Of a stretch of DNA of 64,000 nt, positions 12,781 to 22,627 are shown piece by piece. The DNA lies in assembly GCF_020283565.1 (NCBI RefSeq), contig NC_060060.1, positions 27,280,001 through 27,344,000 on the forward strand, in the 5' to 3' direction. The first letter of the stretch is position 1. Each line of letters starts with the position of its first letter. The position numbers and the translations under genes were made by a program. This DNA comes from Trifolium pratense (lineage: Eukaryota; Streptophyta; Magnoliopsida; Fabales; Fabaceae). The notes beneath the pieces are model-generated. The model was not told the origin of the DNA. It worked only from the letters and a program-made list of their open reading frames with translations, and did no database searches.

Positions 12781-13693
12781 CATCAGTTTCTTCCTGGTCC
12801 TTGCTCCGGTTAACCTGTTTACCTAAAAAAAATTGAGAGTCGTGGGATGAGACTACTAAGCCTCAGTGAGCTCCTACTACCCAACTACTGGTGACTACAC
12901 GGGGGCAACTGAAACTAATAGTTTCTAACTTTAACCTAAACCTGAATATCTAATAGTCTAATCCTGACATAATCCTGAAGTTTTCATAATATGATAATAA
13001 AGCAATAAAAGTGTAACACACATAATAATTATCTTGTCAATTTTATCATAACAGGATCACCCCGGGGTAAGCCGGTCCCAGAGTGTCTGGCCTGGTATTA
13101 CCGATAATAATGTACGTCGGAATACAACATGAGCTTACAGTTCTTATTACATGATTTTAGATTATGAATGAATCCCCTGACATGGTACAAATGACCACGC
13201 TTCCTGATATTGGTACTAATGACCAAACATCCTGATAAATTCTAGGCCTAAATTCTAAAACATAATTCCTAATATTGAATGGTTATCCTACCCAAAAGAA
13301 AGAAAACCTTCCCGGGGTAATTCTAACTGTCCTGAGTCCTGAACCTAAGTTCCTGAGCGTGACAAACATTCTAATCACATAAAATTATTAAGCTGCTTAC
13401 GAAATATTTCAGAATAGTCAGGGACATAAAACGTGTGGATTTTTATTTAAAATGTTGATTCTACAAAGTCCTGATCTGATACGCTCGGTTAGCGAAGCAA
13501 GATGCTCGCTATGCGAGAATATCAGTTCAATTCTCGGCTTTTTACTTTTAAAAGAGTTTATCAATTTCCACCTACAATCTCATTCATGTCCAGTCATAAG
13601 CAACTAAAATATTATTATATAATTAGAATGGAGATGGGTTTGGGATTAAACCTTCTCACACAATCATTTCCTAATTTTCCTATTGTTGTCATG
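12781..13693. repeat. Unclassified repeat, host of the Sirevirus insertion (left part)
   Basis: A GC-richer, non-coding stretch with a CCCGGGGTAA word near 13061 and again near 13312, and an inverted repeat CTCGGTTAGCGAAGCAAG/CTCGCTATGCGAG near 13482-13520. It continues on the far side of the retrotransposon (19982-20165), so the Sirevirus inserted into it. It may be an LTR of another element, but no ends were identified. Confidence 0.45.
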
Positions 13694-13698
13694 CATAA

Positions 13699-14687
13699 TG
13701 TTGGTGTTTTGATTGGCTACATTTTGCAAAAGCCAACCAGCCAGATGCTGGACTGAGATGCTGTAGCATTATAGTACAGCATACTGATACTCTGTTTTCG
13801 TGCAGAATTTTTATTTCAAATCTGAGTCAAGATTTGCTTCAATTATATATTCAAGCACGTGCGCCTGGGCAAAACGAGCCTTGCTCAGCAAGTTTTATTG
13901 AAGTCGGTCAAAGGAAAGTTATTTAAAACAAAAATATAATTATATTATATTTTTGGAGTTTTTTTTTTGTTTGGTACAACATGAAACAAACAAATTATAT
14001 TTTTGAAATTAATTTAGGGTTGGGCCGCAATTCTCACAGCTGTACATGTCTGAAGACCTAACTTGGACATCAAGACAATTGAAGACTATAAATATGTGAA
14101 GCCTCAAGCTATTATTCTCATGTATTCTAAACCGTGTTTTTTACAAAGTGTGAGTTTTTAAGGTTTAGAGTGTGTGTCTTTTGTCAGCCTTTCTTGTGTC
14201 ACTTTGATGCAAGTTTAGGACTGTGTTTTATTGTTAATTGTAAGCTACTCCTAAGCTTTTAAGCACGGAGGTAGTGTGTGTGATTCACTCATAAGCTTTT
14301 AAGCAAGAGTGTGGTCTAGTTTCTAGGAGAGTGTCTCCATCTTGATTGTTATTATTGACAGCAACATGGTACGTGTTGTTAGAGGGAATTTGGGACGGGG
14401 TCTCATTATCTAAGAGGTTCTTAGATAGGATTGCACGGGTAGTGTCTAGGCGATAAGTCAAGTACCGGGTGTTGGTCGAGGGCTTTGAACTAGAGCTATT
14501 ATAGTGGATTCATTCCTGGATTGGTATCCCCCAGAGTAGGTGACGTTGCACTGAACTGGGTTAACAAACGATCTGTGTTATTTATTATTCTGCTATTTAT
14601 CGCTTTATTTTATTCAGCGTTTGTGATGCTACACCACATGCTGTAGCATCATCTGTAGCATTGTGTCCACTGCGTGCCGGAATTTCA
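13699..14687 (+). repeat. 5' LTR of the Sirevirus
   Basis: 989 bp, TGTTGG...TTTCA. A TATA box TATAAATA lies at 14087-14094. ATGCTGTAGCAT-type dyads occur near both ends (about 13750 and 14636). Paired with the 3' LTR. Confidence 0.92.
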
Positions 14688-14753
14688 ATTGGCATCAGAG
14701 CAGGCACCCTGCTCTATTTTGGGTGAGCTCCAGGGAAGATACTTTCTGGCAAT

Positions 14754-17120
14754 ATGGACAAGGAAGGAGGATTTGTCACCAGACCACCTCTTCTAGATGG
14801 TTCCAATTATGATTATTGGAAATCACGAATGATGGCTTTCTTGAAATCCATGGATAGCAAAACTTGGAAAGCTGTTCTGAAAGGATGGGACCCCCCTGTG
14901 ATTGTAGACAAAGAAGGAAAGTCAACACTTGAATTGAAACCTGTGGAGGAATGGTCTAAAGAAGAAGATGCGCTTGCTCTAGCAAACTCAAGAGCATTGT
15001 ATGCATTATACAATGGGGTGGACAAACACATCTTTAGACTCATAAAAAAATGTGTCTCTGCAAAAGAAGCTTGGAAGATTCTCGAAAATGTTCATGAAGG
15101 TACCTCTAAGGTAAAAATGTCTAGATTACAAATTCTCACTACTCAGTTTGAAAATCTTAGAATGAGGGATTATGAAACCATTCAGGAGTTTCACATGACT
15201 ATACTTGACTATGATAATCAATTTGATGCCTTGGGAGAAAAGATATCTGAAGAGAAATTAGTAAGAAAAATGCTTAGGTCTCTTCCTAAGAAATTTGATA
15301 TCAAAGTTACTGCAATAGAAGAAGCCAAAGATATCTCTGAGATGAAGTTGGATGAGCTGGTTGGATCATTGCAAACATACGAAGTGGCTACAAATGAAAG
15401 AACTAAAAAGAAGAACAAGAACATTGCTTTTGTCTCCAATGCTGATGATGAAGAAGTGCAGAGTGACATGGAGACTGATGAAAGTATTTTAGATGCAATT
15501 GTGCGTCTTGGTAGGGAATTCAACAAAGTCTTGAAGATGATGGACAGAAATTCAAGACCAAACAAAGGCAAAGGAGTTCAATGTCATGATTGTGAGGGTT
15601 ATGGTCATGTCAAAGATGAGTGTCCTACGTTTTTAAAAATTAAAAAAGAGGGAATGTCACCCACTTATTCTGATAAAAATTCTGAAAGAGAATGTGATGA
15701 CGATACAGCAAAACGGGTGATGGCCTTTACAGGAAAGTATGACTGTGATAATGATTCTTGTGATGGAGAGGTAACCTACGAAGAACTTGCTGATTCCTAC
15801 AGAGAACTCTATTTCAAGAGTGAAGAAATATGCAGAGTTATCGAGAAACAAAAGGTAACCATCAATCAAATGAAGGCAGAGAAAATTGAAAATATGTCAA
15901 AGATGGATGAGCTCCAGAAGAAGGTAAATTATTTAACCTCTGATCTTGATGAAGCTAAGGAAGTCATAGAAAAATTAAATGCTGACATTTGGCGTTTAAG
16001 AAAATTCTCTGATATGTTGTATAAAGATGATGATCACCTTGATAAACTTCATAAAGCTGATGGTCAACTAGAAGAAATTTTAGAGAAAAATGTTCGAAAG
16101 CCTAAACATATTGGGCTTAGCTATGAAAATGTCAACAAGCACAGAGGCTATAATCCCGATCTCATGTATACACATCCAAAAGAAACACAAAGTACAAGGA
16201 TGCTTAGAAAGACGCTGCAGCATCCTAAGCAGCATCATGGAACCAGGTATAAGGGTAAACGACGCTCTTGGATATGTCATCAGTGTGGAAGAAAAGGGCA
16301 CATAAGACCTTTCTGTTACAAACTATATGGGTATCCTGACATAAACTCTCAACCTAAACCACCTCCTATGACTATTCCAACTCGGAAAGAATGGAAACCT
16401 AAAAGTATGGATATGAAGACTAGTGATGTAATTCTACCCGAGAATAAGGTAGCTAGCTTAATTGCTCACACATCATTTAGAGCATCATCAAGAGAAAACT
16501 GGTATTTTGATAGTGGTTGTTCTAGACATATGACTGGCATTAACAAATTTCTAGTTGACTTGAAATCCTACCCGACTACCTTTGCAACCTTTGGTGATGG
16601 AGCAAAAGGAGAGATTGTGGGTATAGGAAAGCTAAGCAACAATAGCTTGCCTAAACTTGATAATGTTTTATTAGTAAAAGGATTGACTGCTAATCTGATC
16701 AGCATCAGTCAATTATGTGATCAAGGCATGAAGGTAAAATTCACTAAGTCTGAATGTTTAGTTACAAATGACAAGGGTGACTTGTTAATGAAAGGTGTTA
16801 GATCAAAGGACAATTGTTATTTGTGGGTTCCTCAAGAAGAAGCTAATGTGTCAACCTGCTTGATAACCAAATCTATGATGAAATCAATAAATGTGGTAAT
16901 AAATGATACACTAGAAGGAATTGTGCTAGATGCTGCAGATGCTGCTACAACATCTCTCCCACATGATGATGCTCCTGAGATAGTTGAAGAAGGCATTGTG
17001 ACTCTTGAGAATATTGCTACTAAAGAAAAATTTGCTGATAATTTTACTAAGGCTCTATATGCAGTTCAATTTGAAAAATTACGAGGCAAACTTGGTGTTT
17101 GCCTATCTGAAGAGTTATAG
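14754..17120 (+). CDS. Gag-protease polyprotein fused to the RNase H tail (pol mostly deleted)
   Basis: One open frame of 788 residues. The N-terminal ~230 residues are a Copia-type Gag domain (YDYWKSRMMAFL near the start). A CCHC zinc knuckle lies at C277-C280-H285-C290 and a second at C508-C511-H516-C521, with a long charged, coiled-coil-prone stretch between them (about 350-450). The aspartic protease follows with its active-site motif FDSGCSRHMTG (D586) and the downstream NLISISQLCDQG. At about residue 706 the expected integrase sequence is replaced by a linker-like segment. From about residue 754 the protein ends as the C-terminus of Copia RNase H (FADNFTKAL, FEKLRGKLG). The deletions kept the reading frame. 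It could supply capsid and protease but not copy or integrate DNA. The start is the first ATG after the primer-binding site. Confidence 0.88.
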   Translation: MDKEGGFVTRPPLLDGSNYDYWKSRMMAFLKSMDSKTWKAVLKGWDPPVIVDKEGKSTLELKPVEEWSKEEDALALANSRALYALYNGVDKHIFRLIKKCVSAKEAWKILENVHEGTSKVKMSRLQILTTQFENLRMRDYETIQEFHMTILDYDNQFDALGEKISEEKLVRKMLRSLPKKFDIKVTAIEEAKDISEMKLDELVGSLQTYEVATNERTKKKNKNIAFVSNADDEEVQSDMETDESILDAIVRLGREFNKVLKMMDRNSRPNKGKGVQCHDCEGYGHVKDECPTFLKIKKEGMSPTYSDKNSERECDDDTAKRVMAFTGKYDCDNDSCDGEVTYEELADSYRELYFKSEEICRVIEKQKVTINQMKAEKIENMSKMDELQKKVNYLTSDLDEAKEVIEKLNADIWRLRKFSDMLYKDDDHLDKLHKADGQLEEILEKNVRKPKHIGLSYENVNKHRGYNPDLMYTHPKETQSTRMLRKTLQHPKQHHGTRYKGKRRSWICHQCGRKGHIRPFCYKLYGYPDINSQPKPPPMTIPTRKEWKPKSMDMKTSDVILPENKVASLIAHTSFRASSRENWYFDSGCSRHMTGINKFLVDLKSYPTTFATFGDGAKGEIVGIGKLSNNSLPKLDNVLLVKGLTANLISISQLCDQGMKVKFTKSECLVTNDKGDLLMKGVRSKDNCYLWVPQEEANVSTCLITKSMMKSINVVINDTLEGIVLDAADAATTSLPHDDAPEIVEEGIVTLENIATKEKFADNFTKALYAVQFEKLRGKLGVCLSEEL

Positions 17121-17316
17121 CAATTATTGCAAGTGTGGCGTGCAGTTTTCTCTTCAATTTATTTAGTAATGCACGCTGTTATGGGTAATGTTGAAACATC
17201 TAAAGATTTGGTAAGAATTGTGTGTTTGTTGATGATAAGGATGTTTCTTGTGGTGAGAAAGTATTTGTTAGAGAAAGTTACGTGGTGTTCTCCCCTGTTG
17301 TGTTTAACATTTGTTG

Positions 17317-18177
17317 GTAATGATATTAGCGCTCCAACTGAGGTCAAAGATGACTCTGTGTTGGAACATGTCAAGAAGAGTGTTCCTGAGAAAGATGCTG
17401 CACATGATGCTACAACATTTGCAGCACGGGAAAATTTGGATAACATCGTGATACCCGAGTCTCCAGATGATGTTATTGTTCCTGACAAAGAAAAGGGTTC
17501 TGAAGCAACTACTACTGATAATGTTTTTGTTCATGATATCTATGTGATCCCTTATGTTGATGATAGTGGTAAAACTATGTTTGTTCCTTTGAATGTTGAT
17601 GAATCTGCTGAGAAAGATTCAAATGTTATTTATGTGGAGAATCTCAACCTTACTGAGAGGACTCCTACTTCTAGTACTAGGAAGTTAAGGAGCAATGCTG
17701 GTAAAGGTGTAGTTGTTTCTAATGTTCCTGTCAAGACTGCCAAGGAAAAGAAAATCTATGGTCTTAAAAGACAGTGGAGTAAGATTACTGGGCCCTCTGA
17801 GCCAAAGAAGAAGCTTTTGAGGAGCTTGCTGTGGAAAGGAATTTAAGTGAAGCTTGTTGATTTGATTAATGCAGTTGGATTGATGAAAACTGCAACTGGG
17901 CTCCAACTAGGTTTATATATGTTGTAGGGACCAGATCACCTTTTGCCTTTGGTTCTTATATTCTTGATGAAACTGTTCTGCATGATTGTTTGAGGGTACA
18001 CATGCTGCAGACTGTGCTGCATCATCTGTCAATCAGTCAACTGATGTTTTGCCTAGGAAGCAAATGATTGTTGACCTCAAGGTGTTCTCCAATGTCAGTC
18101 CTGGTGTTCTTGATGGTAATGCAGGTGGTGATACTGAGGTAGAGGAGGAGGACTCTGACGCAAGTCCTTCTATGTGA
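17317..18177 (+). pseudogene. Sirevirus envelope-like ORF, deleted and frameshifted
   Basis: After the pol stop, an open frame to 17846 encodes an acidic, low-complexity protein (NIVIPESPD, TRKLRSNAGKGVVV, WSKITGPSEPKKK) that matches the envelope-like third ORF found in legume Sireviruses. Homology continues in other frames: VGLMKT around 17875, then RFIYVVGTRSPFAFGSY around 17908-17958, and a terminal acidic frame ending at 18177 (EVEEEDSDASPSM). The middle of the normal ORF is missing and at least two frame changes separate the pieces. The role of this ORF in Sireviruses is unknown; no membrane-fusion function is implied. Confidence 0.7.
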
Positions 18178-18987
18178 CCTGCTTATGCTTTATTTGCATG
18201 TCCTTTTGGATTTTAATTTTGTGGGCTACGCCCTGATGCTCTCTGGATTGTAACATGCATAAATCCATGTCTTTGGGTCCGATACTCCAGGTTTTCTATG
18301 CCCTGATGGTTTGTATATGCACTTTATGAGTTCCTATGCTCTGATTCTCTCTGCACTCTTTGTTCTCTATGATCTAATAACTCTGTGGAAATATGTATTT
18401 TTCTCCTACTGTGTGATACTGACTTTATTTGTCAGAATTTATGGCTAAAAAGGGGGAGTAATATGTTGTGCATGATGTGATGCATAATGCTATAGCATCT
18501 AGTATAGCATGTCTGTTTTATGTGATATGCATGTTTTGAGGGGGAGTGAATGTTTATGCATAAATTGAGGGGGAGTAGGTAGAATTTATTTTTCTACTAC
18601 TTTTAATATGCATGCTTATATAGGAATTTATTTTTCCTATTCCCTGTGGCGTTGCTTAATTATTAAGGAGTTTATTTCTCCGATCTTGAATCCACTATGT
18701 GAGAGTTTATTTCTCTCTATCTGTACTTTGAGGCTAAGATGTGTTATGTTCCGCTGTTGCATGCCTCTGATGCTTACATGCTAGCTATCTATTCATCTGA
18801 TGAATTTCTTTACTCTCTTTCCTAGTTGTGTGCGTATGTTGACTCGAAGGAAAGTTTAAATAGCTTAGCATCGTTCTACTTTCTTTCCTAGTTGTGTGCT
18901 TATGTTGACTCGAAGGAAAGTTTAGACTGTATCTCTCTATGCACTGGCCTAAGGTTGTTTTAGCCAAAATTTGCCAAAGGGGGAGAT
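18178..18987 (+). other. Non-coding 3' region of the Sirevirus with repeated polypurine motifs
   Basis: Holds four GGGGGAG-type tracts (AAAAGGGGGAGTAA near 18449, GAGGGGGAGTG near 18539, GAGGGGGAGTAGG near 18567, AAAGGGGGAGATTG at 18977). The last abuts the 3' LTR and is the probable plus-strand primer. A ~65-bp direct repeat (CTTTCCTAGTTGTGTGCxTATGTTGACTC) lies at about 18818-18924. Confidence 0.75.
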
Positions 18988-19976
18988 TGTTGGTGTTTTG
19001 ATTGGCTACATTTTGCAAAAGCCAACCAGCCAGATGCTGGACTGAGATGCTGTAGCATTATAGTACAGCATACTGATACTCTGTTTTCGTGCAGAATTTT
19101 TATTTCAAATCTGAGTCAAGATTTGCTTCAATTATATATTCAAGCACGTGCGCCTGGGCAAAACGAGCCTTGCTCAGCAAGTTTTATTGAAGTCGGTCAA
19201 AGGAAAGTTATTTAAAACAAAAATATAATTATATTATATTTTTGGAGTTTTTTTTTTGTTTGGTACAACATGAAACAAACAAATTATATTTTTGAAATTA
19301 ATTTAGGGTTGGGCCGCAATTCTCACAGCTGTACATGTCTGAAGACCTAACTTGGACATCAAGACAATTGAAGACTATAAATATGTGAAGCCTCAAGCTA
19401 TTATTCTCATGTATTCTAAACCGTGTTTTTTACAAAGTGTGAGTTTTTAAGGTTTAGAGTGTGTGTCTTTTGTCAGCCTTTCTTGTGTCACTTTGATGCA
19501 AGTTTAGGACTGTGTTTTATTGTTAATTGTAAGCTACTCCTAAGCTTTTAAGCACGGAGGTAGTGTGTGTGATTCACTCATAAGCTTTTAAGCAAGAGTG
19601 TGGTCTAGTTTCTAGGAGAGTGTCTCCATCTTGATTGTTATTATTGACAGCAACATGGTACGTGTTGTTAGAGGGAATTTGGGACGGGGTCTCATTATCT
19701 AAGAGGTTCTTAGATAGGATTGCACGGGTAGTGTCTAGGCGATAAGTCAAGTACCGGGTGTTGGTCGAGGGCTTTGAACTAGAGCTATTATAGTGGATTC
19801 ATTCCTGGATTGGTATCCCCCAGAGTAGGTGACGTTGCACTGAACTGGGTTAACAAACGATCTGTGTTATTTATTATTCTGCTATTTATCGCTTTATTTT
19901 ATTCAGCGTTTGTGATGCTACACCACATGCTGTAGCATCATCTGTAGCATTGTGTCCACTGCGTGCCGGAATTTCA
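18988..19976 (+). repeat. 3' LTR of the Sirevirus
   Basis: 989 bp, same termini and same TATA box (19376-19383) as the 5' LTR. No substitution noticed between the two. Confidence 0.92.
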
Positions 19977-19981
19977 CATAA

Positions 19982-20167
19982 TTTTGGGGAGACTAATTTC
20001 CTAACTAATACTAATGTTATCATACATATATTGAATTTGGGGAAACTAAAGGTGCTAACTAATCTAAAAGTTAAGCTTTAAAAGGAACCCACATGCGATG
20101 TCCAGCAACTATCGTGACTCAATTTTTATGCATAATCAGCTTCAGACCTCCAACTTTAAACACGTGC
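19982..20167. repeat. Unclassified repeat, right part of the Sirevirus host sequence
   Basis: Continuation of the stretch interrupted at 13694. No coding. It runs into repeat copy C. Confidence 0.4.
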
Positions 20168-21100
20168 ATAGAGCTCTCCGCTCATTTTCCCTCTCATTTT
20201 AACCCTAATTTAATTCAAATAAAATGTTAAAAAATATCTCAACAAGAATCGAACTTGTGACCTTTAAGAATTATTTGGTGAATTTGTCACCAGGCTACTT
20301 CAATCAATTTGATATAATTTGGTAACCAACATGTAATAAATATGAAATCATACTTCTTGACTCATACTTCTCCGTAACGCGTTTGTGATCTTTTTATAAA
20401 TGGCACAATAAAGTATTCTTTCTTCGTAAATAGTTTTTCTTTTGCTTTGTTTTTTTATTTTCTTTTTAGCTTCCTTGCCAAAAAAATTATAATTATTTTT
20501 GAATATGAAAACATATGACGAAATGTGTATATAAATTTCACACGTTCAATTACAAAAAAAGCCTGATTCATTTTTTTTTTTCTTTTCGTTACCACTATAC
20601 CTTTATGCCAAACAAATCATAATTCAATTTAAGATCACAATGTGACCTTTTAATATTTAATCAAATTTTAAAATAAAGCGTAGAGACAATCTCTTAAACA
20701 TGTTGGAATATATCTTATGTCACCGGTGTCTTCACATGGTCGGTTGTGTGAACGATTTCAAGAGTTACTTATAGAGAAGTATTAACGATTTTGATTATCG
20801 ACGAAGACGGTGAAAATATAAATAAAACTTTCAATGTAATCTATAAGAAAGTATTTCCTAATTTATCATAATTTCTGTTGTATGAACATTTATCCAAATT
20901 ATTGCTGAACTAATGTTTAATTTTACTCAACTTTTTCATATATATTTTACTATTAAAATTTTTCTATCGTCTTTTTATTATTTCATATTACGGTTAATTA
21001 GATCCGTGCACCGCACGAGTCGAAGTTGTAGTAGATAAAAGTTATAAAGTCTCCATGTAATCCTGATTTAACCTTAATCATAACCCTAATAATTCATATT
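20168..21100. repeat. Dispersed repeat, copy C
   Basis: Collinear with 11695-12620 over more than 900 bp with few differences by eye, including the GAATCGAAC segment, ACGCGTTTGTGATC, TCTTATGTCACCGGTGTC and GATCCGTGCACCGCACGAG. It carries the right-hand block once, where copy B has it twice. Confidence 0.75.
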
Positions 21101-21776
21101 AAAATGCTAAAGAATTACTCAGTAAGATTCGAACCCTTGATCTTTTAGTTACACATTTTATTACATTTACCACTAATCATATCAATTATTTTGATATATT
21201 TTGTAACCAACACATAATAAATATACGAGTTAAATGTCTAATTGCAAACACAAAACCCACTTTATTTGTTACTTCTCCACTTTTTTTTTTTTTATATATT
21301 ATTATAAGTTTGTCATGGTAGTTTATGATAAAATAGCTTATAAAATTATAATTTTCACTAGTGTGAACTTATAAAATAGCATAAAACCTAATTTATATTG
21401 CATAAGATGTTTGCATAAGCTCTAAAAAAACTGGGCCAAACTAGCCCTTAATGCACCGCTTATCGCAATAAAACTAATTATTGCAATATATTTAGTAAAC
21501 TAAAGTGAAAAATTATAACAATGGTAGAAATTGTGCAAAAAAAAAGAGAAAGTTATCAATGGAGTAAAATTAAGGTATAATAATAAGAAAATAAAGTGCA
21601 AAATTACACTTTGTTTTGTTGTTAAAATTTCAATCCTAAACTAAAAAAGATTAAAAAAAAAAGCGTTGTATCTTTTTAGTGAGTAAAAATATGGGTACTG
21701 GTTGGAGAAGAGCCTTTTGTACAAGAGATCCTGAATCTACCATATCAGATAACAACAACAACAACGAAAATATCTC
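21101..21776. other. Intergenic DNA with MITE relics
   Basis: At 21120-21215 there is a diverged fragment resembling part of the dispersed repeat (GATTCGAACCCTTGATC). At about 21295-21450 a fragment resembles the MITE at 40063-40283 (AAATAGCTTATAAAATTATAATTTTCACTAGTG). No gene recognised. Confidence 0.45.
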
Positions 21777-22010
21777 ATCCCACTACCCACTTTCTCACCA
21801 CATTTCTGGAAATTCCATTTTTGCCCTTGGTTAAAAAATTCGGAACGCGTTTTCCGAATTTTTTTAGTTCAAATTTGGAAAAAATTCGGAAAACACATTC
21901 CGAAGTTATTTTTGAAGGCAAAAAAAATTCGGAAAACGCGTTCCGAATTTTTTGACCAAGGGTAAAAATGGAATTTTCAAAGGTGTGGTGAGAAAGTGGG
22001 TAGGTGGGAT
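21777..22010. repeat. Foldback MITE (234 bp) upstream of the RRP36 gene
   Basis: Starts ATCCCACTACCCACTTTC and ends in the reverse complement with few changes. Arms of about 85 bp include the palindromic word CGGAACGCGTTTTCCG. It lies about 620 bp before the RRP36 start codon and so could sit within its promoter region. Confidence 0.75.
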
Positions 22011-22627
22011 CATAAATTTTCAACAACAACAATGGAGTCTCAAGCCCAAATTCAAGCCCAAGAAGTTGTGTTCGATTGAGTTTTCTTTCTGGAGGTAGTA
22101 GTAATCCTTCAACCCCACGTTTGCATCAATCTCAACCAGTTTCAAGTCCAAGCCTTCGTTGTCGTACATTCTAATTCTCTTCCTACATTAAATCTTAGCG
22201 ATTAGATTAATCCAAACGTGAAAAAAAAAAAAAATCAAAGCACAATTATTATTAATTAACATTAACATAAAAACACTGCCGCTTCCCTACCCTATCCGTA
22301 GCTACTGCCGCTTCCCTGCCCTTGCCGCCGCAGTTCCGCAGTATTAGCAAAGTAATTTCATTCTCTGACAATATATGTGTCTATGCCATTCTGATTCTCA
22401 ATTTTTTTCATCTTCAAACCATAGCTATCATCTTCTATATTTAGTGGAACTTCGGGTATCGTTGTGGTATTTGGGGGTTTTGGTTAATTTTGCTTTGTTT
22501 GTGGTTTTTCAATCTTAAAATTTTGTTTTTCATTTATTAGGGTTCTTTGTATTGAGTAGTGCCAGTGTGTTAGTTGCAGAACCTGAATCATTTGATTGAG
22601 TCGTGCGCAATACTTCAATTGAACTAC

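Larger units (their letters stand above)
13699..19976 (+). mobile_element. Young non-autonomous Sirevirus-type Ty1/Copia retrotransposon
   Basis: A complete LTR-bounded element of 6278 bp. Two 989-bp LTRs (13699-14687 and 18988-19976), each TG...CA, show no difference in my line-by-line reading, and a perfect 5-bp target duplication CATAA flanks it (13694-13698, 19977-19981). TGGCATCAGAGC at 14690 is a one-mismatch match to the usual initiator-Met tRNA primer site. The GGGGGAG purine motif occurs several times upstream of the 3' LTR (about 18450, 18540, 18570, 18980); such repeated polypurine motifs are a Sirevirus trait, as is the envelope-like ORF. Integrase and most of reverse transcriptase are missing, so it must have been mobilised by enzymes supplied elsewhere. 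LTR identity implies a recent insertion. Confidence 0.9.

Noticed and set aside
22038..22072. Short ATG frame MESQAQIQAQEVVFD just after the MITE
   Set aside because: Stops after 15 codons and shows no splice donor in phase; could be an upstream ORF at most.
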